Positions 32,621 through 44,035 of a DNA stretch of 64,000 nucleotides are shown here, one piece after another. The position numbers and the translations under genes were made by a program. A model generated the notes under the pieces. That model was not told the origin of the DNA, did no database searches, and saw only the letters and a list, made by a program, of their open reading frames with translations. The stretch is from Asparagopsis taxiformis. Its lineage: Eukaryota; Rhodophyta; Florideophyceae; Bonnemaisoniales; Bonnemaisoniaceae. Numbering within the stretch: position 1 is the first letter of the stretch; each line of letters begins with the position of its first letter. The stretch is taken from contig JALQPE010001719.1 in the NCBI GenBank assembly GCA_030407315.1, positions 1 to 64,000 of the forward strand, in the 5' to 3' direction.

Positions 32621-35600
32621 GTCACGAGCCACCCACATCGCCTGAACCCTTACGTAAAAGGGGGACGACCGACGTCGATGATTGGTCCTCCGCAGGCTCG
32701 CTGATGAACGAGAGTTACGTAAAGCTCACGGCCGCGAAGGCCAACTCGAGTCACACGACACCCGACGTGGGGGAAGAAACGAAGTCCGACGGGACAAACG
32801 AACCTCACACGAAGAGGAAGTCTCGCAGACGAGCGAGACGCGCTACCCGGAAGCACGACGCTTCCGAGCGCGAGAAAGCCAAACACGCGGCTTATACGAA
32901 GCGTGTCGGCGCAAAAGAAGCCATACGGGCTCACACGATGAAGCGACGAACCGCTAGCGAAGACGTAGACCGCGCGCCGGTCAGGACCGAACCGTTGGTC
33001 CTCGACGGGCATACGTGCCTACTTGCGTCGAAGCATTATATCGTGTCCGGAACGATAGGACTAGACCTCAACGTGCACGTCATCATGATGAGGGCGATTA
33101 CCATCGCGATGGATACGTGCAGCGGCTACAACTTGATACGAACAAGTTTACTACCCTACGACTGGGTCGACCGCTGTCTACGTGACGAAGAGCTACCGAA
33201 GCTCGGAGACGCCAACGGGCGACGTTTGCCTATCGAAGGCGCCATCCTGCTTCGTGTCAGGTTGGGGAACTCGCTGTTCCGCGTAAAATTCTTCGTAGCC
33301 AACACGCTGGCTGTTCCCGTTATAATGGGTACGTCGTTCATGTCGAAGCATGTCGATGCTATACGCTGTCGAGCGCAAACGATCGAACTCCATCGGGGAG
33401 ATACGATACCCATTATCGCGGAAGGCGATACAACGACTCCGTACGAGGAGGGGGAAGAGACGAATCCAAACGTGGAGCCCCCGAAACGCCGCGAGCGTAA
33501 CGCGGCCGCGAATAGGCCGAGCCGAACGTTCTCGGTTCGCCTGACGAAGTACACGCGTGTACCGGCGATGTCGCAACGGACCGTCAACGTGACGACGGAT
33601 GCGACCGGACTCGTGTTCCTCGAACCGAAAGCGTCGGTGCAATTCCGGCATGGGCTGCGCATAGCCAACGGAGTGGTCGACGTAGGACCGAGAGAGAAGT
33701 TCTCTATTATCGTGTCGAACTTCACGAAGAAGGACCGCGAATTGCCGAAAGGCGCGACGATTGCGTACGCGGTACGCTCCCCGTTGGGAATCGTCCCACT
33801 CAGGCGCGAGGGCGGCGAAGCCCTCGCGAAGGTTTTGAACCTACCGCTAGTCGACGCGACGACGCGGACAAATACGAACGGGTTGGGCGACGAAACGCTA
33901 GACCCGTTGGTCAACGAAAAGGGGAACGACCCCGCCACGAATTGGCAGTCGGCAATCGATTTGTCGCACCTCGACGACGAGGATTTACGAAAGCGCATCA
34001 ACGAGATGCTAGCTACACATTCGTCAATGTGGACGAGCGGACGCCTCGGCGAAATCAATGCTACGGAGCATCGAATCGAACTCGAACCGGGCACGCGGCC
34101 CATACGTTCAATGCCCTATCGTCAGGGTCCGGCTCTACGTACGATAGCCGAGGAGCAGATCACGAAGATGCTCAACGAAGGGGTTATCGAACCCGCGTCC
34201 AGCGAATGGGCGTCACCAATCGTGTTGGTGCCGAAGAAGGACGGATCCTTACGCTTCTGTGTCGACTACAGGCGTTTGAACGCGAAAACGATCGCTGATT
34301 CGTACCCGCTTCCTCGTATGGAAGATTGCCTCGATTCGCTTGGCGACGCCGCCATCTTCACGACACTCGACTGTAACGCCGGTTACTGGCAAGTGCCCGT
34401 CTCCGCCGAGGACCGTGATAAGACAACGTTTACGTCTTTCATGGGAACGTATCGCTACGTGCGAATGCCATTCGGGCTTCGAAATGCCCCCGCTACGTTT
34501 CAGCGGACGTTGGACATCATCCTCTCCGGAGTACGTTGGCAATCGTGCCTGGTCTACTTAGACGACGTAATCGTCTTTTCGAAAGACCTCGAGTCTCACC
34601 TGGGTCACGTTGACCAGGTGCTTTCCCTGCTACGCGCAGCGGGAGTAACGTTAAAGCTCACGAAGTGCTCGTTCTTTCAACCACGAGTTGACTACCTGGG
34701 GCACGTGATCACCCCAGGGAAGCTGCACGTCGCAGCACGGAACAAGGAAGCCTTTCGTACGGCTACGTTCCCACGAGACAAGACGCAATGTCGATCGTTT
34801 TTGGGCGCGGCCAACGTTTACCGCCGTTTCGTAAAGGCGTATGCCGAGATCGCTCGGCCACTCAACACGATGTTGAAGAAGGACGCTTCCCCCGATTGGA
34901 CGAACCCAACGGACGCGCAAACGAATGCGTTCGAAACGTTGAAGACAATACTGGTGTCGCCACCAGTATTGCACCTTCCGAAGGCGGGACGTCCGTTCAT
35001 GATCGACACCGACGCGTCGGCGTATCAGCTGGGAGCTACGTTGCTCCAGCAACAGAACGAGGACAAGCCCAACGAATGGGTGCCGATTGGGTACTGGTCG
35101 AAGACCCTTAACGAAACCGAACGTGGTTATTCGGCGACCGAGCGCGAGTGCTACTCCGTCGTTTGGGCGATAACGTCGCTCCGACCCTACGTAGAGGGTC
35201 AGCGATTTACCGTACGTACGGATCACGAAGCCTTACGTTGGCTGATGACGCTGACGGACGCGTCCGGACGACTCCTACGATGGAGGCTACGCGTTGCCGA
35301 ATTCGATTTCGAAGTCACGTACAGGCCTGGGCGCGTGCACCAGGTACCCGACGCTTTATCACGTGTGATATCTACGTACGACGACGGTCGACCCGTCGAC
35401 GATGACGTACCATCGTACGGGGACGCAGTCCTCGTGATGACTCGCAGTCGGCGACAACCCACACGAAATGGGCAAGGACGAACGACGTCCGTACGTAAAA
35501 AGGCAACGAATGCCAGGGGTCACGACGACCCGTCGAACGAGACTCGTGATGAACGAACATCGGCCACGACGGCTGGCCACGATGGCCTCGAGTTCAACCG

Positions 35601-37161
35601 CGACGCGTCGCTCGATGACGTTCTTGACGAGGAACCGGATTTCCTCGACGAACAGCGCGCTGCTGAGGACGATTCGGCACGCGTGCCACCAGCTGACGTT
35701 CAGCTTCCCATTACGAGGGACGAGCTTATCGAAGCTCAACGCGAGGACGCGTTCTGTCAAACGATACTGACACGACAGTCCGAGACGCAGGACGCTGCAT
35801 TCTTCGAAGGCCACGATGGCTTACTCCGACGCCGGAACCCTCACGATGAGGAACGTACACAAATCGTTGTGCCGGCTTCGTTACGGCCGCGGCTACTGGA
35901 GTTAACGCACCACCACGTCCTCGCTGGACATCCCGGGCAAACGCGTATGTACTATACCCTACGGAGGACGTACTACTGGCCCGCGATGGCCGCCGACATC
36001 TACGCAACGGTACGAAACTGCGTTGGATGTGCGAAGAACCGCGTGAAGCTTCGCAAACGGACGAACCCGTTACGTTTATTTCCGGCTACGGAGCCGCTGC
36101 GAGACCTATGTATCGACATACTAGGTCCGCTTACGAAGACCACGCGTGGTAACCGATTTATCCTCGTGATAACGGACCGCTTCACGAAGCTGACTAGAGT
36201 CGTACCTCTACGAAATATCGATTCCGCCAACGTGGCGAGCGCGTTCGTCAACGCGTGGGTCTTCTCGTATGGACCCCCACGGACGCTCATAAGCGATAAC
36301 GGAAAGCAGTTCGCTGCTAAGTTTTTCCAGCGCGTCTGCAACGAAATCGGCGTGACGAACGTCTTTACGTCGACGTACCACCCCCAAACGAACGGGCAGG
36401 TGGAGCGCTACAACAGGACGATCCTGGCGATGCTGCGCAATTACGTGAACGAAAACCAGAACGACTGGGATCGATACGCATCGGCGTTAACGTTTGCGTA
36501 CAACACGCATGTGCATTCGAGCACGGGCACGACGCCCTTCGATTTGATTCTCACGAATCCACCGCCACCGTTGGCGCTACACACGTCGGTAACGAACCGC
36601 GAACTACCCGACGGGGGAGGGCGAGCCACTTACGTTCGTGAGCTCGCCACAACGATGGACAACGCGTATCGAACGCTGAAGGCCGCGCAGGCACGTTATA
36701 AACGAAATTTCGACAAGCGAGTCCGTGTCTCGAATCGAAACATCCGCGCGGGAGAATACGTATTCATCGACCCGACGGACGGGACCACGAAGGGCACGAA
36801 GCTCGGCAACCACGCGTTGGGACCGTTCCGCGTACTACGTAACGACGTACGAACGTTCGTCATCCAACGAGGAGACGTAGTTGAACGTGTCAACTCGGAC
36901 CGCGTTGCGTACGCGCCAACGCCGGCGAACGCGCCCCCGCCGGAGCCATACGATGCCACCGAGGCAGACCTCGACAAGAACCGCGACGGTCCGGCGTATG
37001 TAGTAGACGACCTACTCAACCATCGCGTAAACGATGACGGAACGTTAGACTTCCTCGTGAAGTGGGTCGGGTATCGTAACCCTACGTGGGAACCCCGCCG
37101 GAACGTATCTGAAGAGAGCGTCTCTCGATACTTCGCACGCGTGCGACGAGCAACAACGTGA
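32560..37161 (+). CDS. pol: Chromovirus Pol: protease, reverse transcriptase, RNase H, integrase, chromodomain
   Basis: Pol lies in the -1 frame relative to gag and overlaps its end, as expected for frameshift expression; the first ATG is only at 32704. The protease region has AMDTCSGYNLI near 33106, a variant of the usual DTG(A/S). RT shows FCVDYRRLN, LDCNAGYWQV, PFGLRNAPATFQ and YLDDVIVF near 34555. RNase H has IDTDASAYQLGA, ATERE and TDHEALRWL. Integrase has the HHCC finger (HHHVLAGH ... CVGCAKN) and D, D, E at IDILGP, ISDNGKQF and QVERYNR. The last ~55 residues are a chromodomain (YVVDDLLNHRV, FLVKWVGYRNPTWEP) that in chromoviruses directs insertion to marked chromatin. The frame is uninterrupted for 1533 codons. 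Confidence 0.93.
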   Translation: MGSRRRRVERPRAGKRPGDVGHEPPTSPEPLRKRGTTDVDDWSSAGSLMNESYVKLTAAKANSSHTTPDVGEETKSDGTNEPHTKRKSRRRARRATRKHDASEREKAKHAAYTKRVGAKEAIRAHTMKRRTASEDVDRAPVRTEPLVLDGHTCLLASKHYIVSGTIGLDLNVHVIMMRAITIAMDTCSGYNLIRTSLLPYDWVDRCLRDEELPKLGDANGRRLPIEGAILLRVRLGNSLFRVKFFVANTLAVPVIMGTSFMSKHVDAIRCRAQTIELHRGDTIPIIAEGDTTTPYEEGEETNPNVEPPKRRERNAAANRPSRTFSVRLTKYTRVPAMSQRTVNVTTDATGLVFLEPKASVQFRHGLRIANGVVDVGPREKFSIIVSNFTKKDRELPKGATIAYAVRSPLGIVPLRREGGEALAKVLNLPLVDATTRTNTNGLGDETLDPLVNEKGNDPATNWQSAIDLSHLDDEDLRKRINEMLATHSSMWTSGRLGEINATEHRIELEPGTRPIRSMPYRQGPALRTIAEEQITKMLNEGVIEPASSEWASPIVLVPKKDGSLRFCVDYRRLNAKTIADSYPLPRMEDCLDSLGDAAIFTTLDCNAGYWQVPVSAEDRDKTTFTSFMGTYRYVRMPFGLRNAPATFQRTLDIILSGVRWQSCLVYLDDVIVFSKDLESHLGHVDQVLSLLRAAGVTLKLTKCSFFQPRVDYLGHVITPGKLHVAARNKEAFRTATFPRDKTQCRSFLGAANVYRRFVKAYAEIARPLNTMLKKDASPDWTNPTDAQTNAFETLKTILVSPPVLHLPKAGRPFMIDTDASAYQLGATLLQQQNEDKPNEWVPIGYWSKTLNETERGYSATERECYSVVWAITSLRPYVEGQRFTVRTDHEALRWLMTLTDASGRLLRWRLRVAEFDFEVTYRPGRVHQVPDALSRVISTYDDGRPVDDDVPSYGDAVLVMTRSRRQPTRNGQGRTTSVRKKATNARGHDDPSNETRDERTSATTAGHDGLEFNRDASLDDVLDEEPDFLDEQRAAEDDSARVPPADVQLPITRDELIEAQREDAFCQTILTRQSETQDAAFFEGHDGLLRRRNPHDEERTQIVVPASLRPRLLELTHHHVLAGHPGQTRMYYTLRRTYYWPAMAADIYATVRNCVGCAKNRVKLRKRTNPLRLFPATEPLRDLCIDILGPLTKTTRGNRFILVITDRFTKLTRVVPLRNIDSANVASAFVNAWVFSYGPPRTLISDNGKQFAAKFFQRVCNEIGVTNVFTSTYHPQTNGQVERYNRTILAMLRNYVNENQNDWDRYASALTFAYNTHVHSSTGTTPFDLILTNPPPPLALHTSVTNRELPDGGGRATYVRELATTMDNAYRTLKAAQARYKRNFDKRVRVSNRNIRAGEYVFIDPTDGTTKGTKLGNHALGPFRVLRNDVRTFVIQRGDVVERVNSDRVAYAPTPANAPPPEPYDATEADLDKNRDGPAYVVDDLLNHRVNDDGTLDFLVKWVGYRNPTWEPRRNVSEESVSRYFARVRRATT

Positions 37162-39654
37162 AAGGCCACGACGGCCCCCGAAAACGCACACGAGCGTCGG
37201 GTTAAGCGCACGCGTGCGCGACGTTGCACGATGCAACAAACGAAGGCGACGAGCCGCACGAACGAGAAGCGAAGGCACAACGAGTGGCCGGGACGTCCAC
37301 CCTTGCGTTGGGGGGGGGGCGCGATGCGTGCTAGAGCCGTCGCTCTTTTCGTTTTCGACACCATACGTTGGTGGAGGCACGAGCGCCAACGAAAGATTGG
37401 ACGACGAGTCCACGCGCGGACGATTCACACGATGTGAAGAGCCACGACTGGCTCGACAGTGTTGACCGTCCCACGGGCAAAGGTGACGACACCACGGGCC
37501 ACGGACGGACAACACGTCAGATTTTTCGCGCGAAAAATTATACTTGGGCCAGCGGGCCATGGACGCACGGTACGAAAAATCGGGCCGATTACAGTGCGCT
37601 AATCCGGCCAAATCTCGGGACACGCGTGCCCCGAAAATTTCGTAATTTTGGCATGTCACGTGAGCCATCGTACGTCCCCGTGGACAGCCGCTGACAACGA
37701 GTCGCATCGACCAACGAGGTCAACGCCAAACAGCTCGCGAGCTAACGGCAACGTGACGCCGGAAGGCGGAGAAACGACGTAGGACGGACGCGTCCCCGGC
37801 GAAGATGGCAACGGCCTCATCACGAAACTCCCGCACGAAGCGGAACGAAGCTATACGTTAGCCGACGAATTAGACCAACGGGTCTCAGCGCACGAAGCGC
37901 GCGAGTAAAGCGTGCGAACGACGAGCCAACGAGGCCGCGACGACGGACGGCGAACCGTATCGCCATCGTGAGGCACGACGCCGAACGCGGTAGCCACGTA
38001 CGGCAACCACGGAACGACACAACGGTGTCCTGCCACGCGGGCATAACGAACGACGCGCGAAAGCGAAAAGCCCGCCGGCCAGTCGAACGCACGTAACGAA
38101 ACACGAATACGCAACGGCGTACAAGCTGGTAGCCAACGTAAACGGCACAGCTGAAGGCAACAAGCCGACGAAAAGTTGGCTCACGTAACAGCCTCAAACG
38201 CCCGCGGGCATGCGAAACGACTTCGTCAATCGCGTCCCCGTCGGGTTCGCAAGTCGAATGAACGAAATTACGCAACGGCCTAGAGGGCGAGCATTACGTA
38301 TGCCCAGGTGCACGTCGCACCACATAACGGATGAGCCAACGAAACGCTCCTCGGACGCCGCGGCGGACGGCGCCACCACGCGAAGTGGACTATCGCAACG
38401 ATTGCGCCACCGGCTAACGTGAAGCCGCGGGAACGTGAAGCGCGACGGCGCTAACGGTGTTAACGGCTATACGAAAAGCCAAGCCCGCCGGCAAAGACGT
38501 TGTCTACGGAACCGCGACGCGCCACGACACACTGCCGCGTACACGCAACGGCGTGAAACGTCAGGCCAACTCACGCGCGAGTCGGCCTGACGCTTAGCGA
38601 ATTTTTCGTCCAGCTCACCGGAGCGAATTAAAATTGGCACCGACGTGCTACGTGCCAGAGAGCTCGAACGCTCAACGAAATTCGACACCCGACGGGGTTA
38701 TCCGCACGAGAAACGACGGCGGAAACGATTTCCGAGATAGTTACAAAATGATAACGCCACTGGCCAACGTGAAGCCGCGGGAACGCGATGCGCGACGGCG
38801 CTAATGACGTCAACGGCTATACGAAAAGCCAAGCCCGCCGGCCACCACGTCGTCGGCGAAACCGCAACGTGCTGCGACGAATTGCTGCGTACACGCCACG
38901 GCGTAGAACGTCAAACCGACTCACGCGCACGTCGGTCTGACGTTCGACGAATTTTCCGCCAAGCTCATCGGAGCAAATTAAAATTGGCACCGACGTGCTA
39001 CGTGCTAAAGAGCTCGAATGCTCAACGAAATTCGACACCCGACGGGGTTATCCGGACGAGGAACGATGGCGGAAACGATTCCTGAGTTAGTTACTAAATG
39101 ATACGCACGCCAACGGGCTCTAAGATCGAGGTTAACGTACCACTCGCAGTGAAAAGCCGCCGCTACGCGCCGCCGCTTTGCCGAATAATTGCGTGTGTTA
39201 CGAACTTGCCAACGGGCACGCGCCGCCGCGAACTCGAAGCACGGGCTACGTAAGCCGTACGACACCCGACGGGGTAGACGCCACAACAAAAAAAATTGTG
39301 GGGAGGGGCTTAACGCTAAACCCCTCCTCTGCGGCAGACGACCTGCCAAACGCAAATTACGAAGCTCAACGGAGCCATGCGATTACGCAAAGAAACAAGA
39401 CGAAGTTTACGAAGCAATACGATGCTAGAGCCGACGGGCGGGCCTCGATGATTTCGAAAGAGCCGGAGCGCACGCGCGCGCTCCGGCGCCGTGGCGATTC
39501 GATCAGCCAACCGGGCCGCGTACGGTTAAACGAGATTTTTCGGGACAACTGCCACGTCCGCAGTTGTACCCAAAAAGGCGCCACGGCCCCGTGTCTCAGG
39601 CGCGTCCTGACGGGCCTCGCGTGGCCGGGACGTCCACGTGTGGGGGTGGGGCTG
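37162..39654. other. Long 3' non-coding segment of the chromovirus with a 350-bp tandem duplication
   Basis: No open frame of protein-like composition. Two diverged tandem copies of a ~350-bp unit start at about 38407 and 38757 (shared landmarks AACGTGAAGCCGCGGGAACG, AATTAAAATTGGCACCGACG and TTCGACACCCGACGGGGTTA). The last landmark is partly present again near 39260. The segment ends in the polypurine tract. Confidence 0.75.
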
Positions 39655-40334
39655 TGTAGTATACGTGGCAATTCCGAAATTGCAAATATTTACGTTTTCC
39701 GCGGAATTCGAATTTCGACGGATACGACCGGCGACAGCAATGCACGAACATTGCTGGCGCATGTGCGCGCGCAACCGGCACACGTGTGCAACGAACGTAT
39801 TGGCAACGGCCAACGGACCAACGGGTCCCTACGTGTGACCCACAAGGTCCTTTCCCATTCGGGGACGTTACGAGTAGTGTTTACACTGTAAAGCGATGCC
39901 ATCGTGGCCATATAGGTATTGGCATCGTGCCGGGAGGGAAAGGGGACAAGACAACGATCGGGCAACGTGCTCTAGTCTACGACTGAGTTCTACGTTACGT
40001 ATTACGTTTTCGCCTAACGAGGCTTCGTCTCCGTCGAGCTGCGTACTCCCTACCCATCGCCACACGTGAGGCTGATCGCGTGTAGTGCCTACGGGCTTGG
40101 TTGAGAGCGCCTCCGGTGACGTACCACCTCGTTCGTTAACGTAGTCCACGCGTGGATCGTTCGTCGTGACGCCCGTGTCTACCTGCTAACCTATTCTCTA
40201 CCCTATCCTTTCTTTGCTACCGAACATACAGTCAAACACCAGCGGGTGGCACTGTTTCGTTGTTCGTTTCGTTTCGTAAGGACAGCGTGTCCGTGGCTCG
40301 TACCAGCTACTTCTAGAACTAACGTTGTTCCACA
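39655..40334 (+). repeat. 3' LTR of the chromovirus
   Basis: 680 bp. It differs from the 5' LTR by GCACGAAC versus GCGCGAAC and GAGTTCTACG versus GACTTCTACG. The purine tract GTGGGGGTGGGG lies just upstream. Confidence 0.92.
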
Positions 40335-40560
40335 GCCAGCAAAAAGTCCAGACCTCAATATCATTGAAAATGTTTGGGGTATTCTTGTAAGGAAGGTTTA
40401 CGCCAGATGCAGGCAGTTCAATGGGCTTCGCGAGCTCGCAGATGCAATCTTAGAGGCATGGAATGAGATAGAAGTATCAACGGTAAGAAAACTATACGAT
40501 TCTATTCCCAAACGCCTTCTTGGTGTGATAGAAAACAAGGGTGGGCCTACAAAGTACTAG
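40335..40560 (+). pseudogene. Tc1-like transposase, 3' part
   Basis: Continues in the same sense after the 5-bp duplication: PAKSPDLNIIENVWGIL carries the catalytic Glu, 34 residues after the second Asp. The end SIPKRLLGVIENKGGPTKY is the usual C-terminus of the family. Confidence 0.9.
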
Positions 40561-40801
40561 TCACACTATAAACATTCTTCGAAATATGCTGTCTGTATAA
40601 GATTTCGCGCCGACAATAAAATTTCGCACCAATATTGGCACATAGATGGATAATGAGGGGCGCCGCAATGAATCCGTTGCATGCATTGTATTCTGACCTT
40701 TATGGGGAAGGGAACCATGCACTGTGCTTTGTTGAAGCGGAACGAATCAGTGCAATTGCCATGGTCATGAGTGGTGTGACATTAAAATTTCGCGCACTGT
40801 A

Positions 40802-41128
40802 GCTCCGACTTTGAAGTGCAGCAAGTAACAAACAATAACAGTTTTAAATAATAGATTGATCCAAAACAAGCCCCGCCTAATAGCCTCAAAATTATTCATA
40901 AAGTAAGTTGCTGCAACCAACTTGGGCGTCCGCCCAACACGTCTATTCTGTGCTCTTCAATAACATTGGGGCAGGGAGCTGCGGTAATGTGTGGAAATCC
41001 AGAAAAGCGGCTGCTACTGGGCCAGGAAGGTTTTGACGCTCTGCGGCGGCGAGGACCGAGGCCACGTTACTGGTCAGATGCAGCATGCTAGAATCAGTGA
41101 GTTTAGATGTTCAGAGTGGGCTTTTTTT
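40802..41128. other. Intergenic, no gene seen
   Basis: Unique sequence between the right end of Tc1 element 2 and a decayed transposase. Nothing recognisable. Confidence 0.4.
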
Positions 41129-41662
41129 TTAGCCGAATGTTGTCTGGCCGGGTATACTGTAATTTTCTCCACAGCATTGTCGAGCAGTGTGAGACAGAAA
41201 CGATTTTGAATCTGCATCGTGTTCGAGAATGCTGCAGAGAGCGACATGTATCGCATCGGAAATATGTGCGCAGGCGCGACGCAACGGCGTCTGCTTGGCA
41301 GAGATGCAGACGTCGTGTACTACGGTGGGGTTGGGGCTGTGTGTGGCGAGAATGATGGAACCTATGAGGTGCGAGACGGATACATCGACGGGTCGATCTG
41401 GTTTGGAGAAGCGACGGAGTCGTTTGAGGACTCGCTTCTGTGTCGAGGATGGTTTGAATCGTGATTCGTCGAGACGGATGACAAAGGCTGGACAGCAGGT
41501 CGGGATCAAATTGGGACGGTAGAGATAGGTGCCACTGCGGCGCCAGCCGGCATCGAGTAAGTTTTGATTAATCGTGCACGCCGAGACAATGGGCCCACAT
41601 GACGTAGTTGAGGGAGGAATGTTGTCTGCCACAAAGGCCACATTTGGAACAGTTCGCGTCAA
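41129..41662 (-). pseudogene. Possible remnant of another Tc1/mariner-type transposase
   Basis: A 177-codon frame contains TINQNLLDAGWRRSGTY and FVIRLDESRFKPS, which resemble the linker and first catalytic Asp block of Tc1 transposases. The rest is not clearly alignable. The composition is degenerate and no TIR was found. It could be coincidental. Confidence 0.35.
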
Positions 41663-41881
41663 CGCATTCTACATGGCTGCGTGCGGGTACGGGACTGTTA
41701 AAGGGCTGCATGATGTTGCGGATGGTCGGGTGCTAGAAGGATGGCAGAGGTTGTGACGGAATGTGTGTACAGAGATTTCATGGGGGTAAACAGCTCAAAT
41801 AATTCTACTCTTCGACTATAAACTTTCTATACTAATGTAGCCAACATGTTTAACTTCGTTATCACTATCGTAGCATCTAAT

Positions 41882-42778
41882 TCATAGTACCTCTAATACA
41901 TTACTACTCTTTGTGACCCCGTAGTCAGATTTAGCTGATATCAAGTCTACGTAGATGATAGCTGTAGACCGAGGAGGAATCACCATGTTATGCTGGTCAA
42001 AAATTTCCGACCGCACTGTAAATGGTAGTGGAAAACACGCTCGGGAGAACAATTTTTGATGCGCGTTTGAACGCTTCTGTTTCAGCGCGTTCTCAAACGC
42101 ATTACCGCGTATATCTACATGCTCCATAGATTCATTCGTTGCTGTAAACCATTTTGTATGCAATTCTTCATGAATTGATATAGCTGTAGGCCATTCCACC
42201 CTTAGTTCCAAAGCCATTCCACTCTGAACTACCTCCACTTCGAACATTCCATCACTTACCCCTTGCGGTAACACCATAACCACTGTAACCATATCCGTAC
42301 TTGTTTTTGGTAAAGTCCACCTGAAAACAACGTGAATGGGAAGGAAATCACTATATTGCTGTCCTCCACTTCCAATTCCAGTATTTGTTCCACCATTAGT
42401 GGAATCATCTTCAAATTCCAACACACGACTTACATCGATACCACGAGTATTGGAACCAGTTCCACTGCTGTTCAAACGCTTCGCGGCTGGGCCTTGCACA
42501 CCGCTAACTAGTCTTTTCAGCCCGCTCCCAGAGCCTGTTTCAGAGGGATCATCTGGGCAGGGATAAGGTTAGAGTAGAGTAGAATGGACAATAAAATAAT
42601 GTTGAATGAACGTACCATTAAAAAATTCTCTCTTCTGGTTATTGAAGCATGTTCGAAAGCTGGAGAGGGGGTACTGGCGGAAAAGCTCTTGGCTCGCATG
42701 AACGTCGGCCGGCTCGTCGTCCTGACCAATCGCCCCCTCTCCAGCATTGAACGCAGCAGTACAACTGCTGGTGATTTC
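41882..42778 (-). CDS. Orphan spliced gene, unknown function (5' end not resolved)
   Basis: The 3' exon (42552-41882) encodes about 220 residues with a beta-rich centre (MVTVVMVLPQGVSDGMFEVEV, split: MVTVVMVLPQG, VSDGMFEVEVV) and FSRACFPLPFTVRSEIFDQ. A canonical 63-nt intron (42615-42553; donor G|GTACGT, acceptor CTGCCCAG) joins it in frame to an upstream exon reading QYPLSSFRTCFNNQKREFFN. That frame is open back to a stop at 42779-42781, without an ATG, so another exon or a different start is missing. The plus strand is also open here but looks less protein-like. A p23/HSP20-like beta fold is only a guess. It sits among transposons and may belong to one. Confidence 0.45.
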
Positions 42779-42889
42779 TTAGTAAGCCTAGGGAGGTTGG
42801 GGGGACGAGGCATATTGGTACCAGACATGATTAGGACGGCGAGCCGACAACGCAGCGCCGATTTATAGATTGCCGCCAACAAACGCATG

Positions 42890-44035
42890 GAGAAATATTA
42901 AAATTGAACTTGATAGAAAACAATTACTTCTAATTAGTTGAACAATTACAAAAAACGCAAATATTCTACTCATTTCAGGACAAAGTTTTAATCTTGAATG
43001 TAATGAAATGATACATAGGCCAGCTCCATTCTGGCTTGATGGCTCAGTTTAACACATCCAAAACTTTTGCCAAAACTTTTGCCAAAACTTTCGTCCTGAA
43101 AGAGCAAAACTTTTGCCAAAACTTTTGCCAAAACTTATCGAAACTTTCGAGAACCTAAAATTCGAAAGCCAAAAGTTCCTACACTAGTACGATACAAATG
43201 GGCTGGTTCCTGGATATTGTAGCTTAGTATCGTATGTCCCAGTTGTAGGAATCTTACAAGCCAGATACATCAGGGAAGAAAACTTTCGCCACAATAATAT
43301 CCGAAACTTTCGCTCTTTCGCCAAAACTTTCGATCTTTCGCTGCCAAAAGTTCATATCTGGTTCTACTCAGAACAATTATTGTTCTACCAGTATGTTCTA
43401 TCCTCTAAGTAGAATCAGCACAGGGGAGCTTAAACTCCTGCGAAGTCGTGGCTTGGAACTTTCGGGCGGTGATAAATTGTTCTTTCAAAACTTTCGAAAC
43501 TTTTGGCAAAACTTTTGCCATAACTTTTGGCAAAACTTTTGGCAAAACTTTTGCTTCAACACTACCCAAGTCTTACTCCATAAGTATAGCATACATCCGC
43601 AAATCAAAACTTCTTCGGTAATGATTTGGTTTTGATAGCTATACAGATAACAGGATGCTCAGAAACTGCTTCAATTGACATTGCAAATGGTTAAATGGAT
43701 TGTTTTTCGACCACGATATTATAGCAAAAGCTTTCGTCGAGAAATCTTGTCTTGAACTCTATATGAGCTTAAACGGAAAGGTTGCAAGAAGTTTTCAATG
43801 AAAGTTTTCCCCGAAACGTTTCAGTGCAAACGCTCCTCTGTTTTATTCCATTGCTAACTTTCTATGAGCTGTTTGTTATTCTCGTCCGCAGAGATAATTG
43901 ACTGATTCATAGCATCTATATCCGGTATTGTTTATCGATTGCTATAAATACTAATAGCCACGATCGGAGAGAACATTGTTCTTCCAAAACGTATTCTTCC
44001 TGAAAAGTATACTTCACCTCCTCTCTACTGCCAGG
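42890..44035. repeat. Region with clustered AAAACTTTTG 12-mers upstream of a transposase gene
   Basis: Two clusters (about 43060-43160 and 43470-43560) consist of repeats of CCAAAACTTTTG and TTTTGGCAAAAC. The combined motif CCAAAA-C-TTTTGG is a dyad around a central C. ACTTTCG variants fill the gaps up to about 43340. No gene. It may be the subterminal region of the Harbinger-type element that follows. Confidence 0.55.

Larger units (their letters stand above)
29434..40334 (+). mobile_element. Ty3/Gypsy chromovirus, 10.9 kb, nearly intact, target duplication GCCAG
   Basis: Flanked by GCCAG at 29429-29433 and 40335-40339. The LTRs are 680 bp each, begin TGTAG and end CACA, and I counted two differences between them. 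Internal order is gag, pol (protease, RT, RNase H, integrase, chromodomain), then a 2.5-kb non-coding 3' segment and a G-rich polypurine tract just before the 3' LTR. All domains are open. Confidence 0.93.
28325..40799 (+). mobile_element. Tc1/mariner element 2 with TA target site, split by a chromovirus
   Basis: Terminal inverted repeats of about 210 bp begin CAGTGCGCGAAATTTTAATG at 28325 and end in the reverse complement at 40799. Both are flanked by TA (28323-28324 and 40800-40801). Removing the retrotransposon and one copy of its target duplication leaves an element of about 1570 bp, a normal size for the family. The TIRs are nearly identical, so this element moved recently. Confidence 0.9.
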
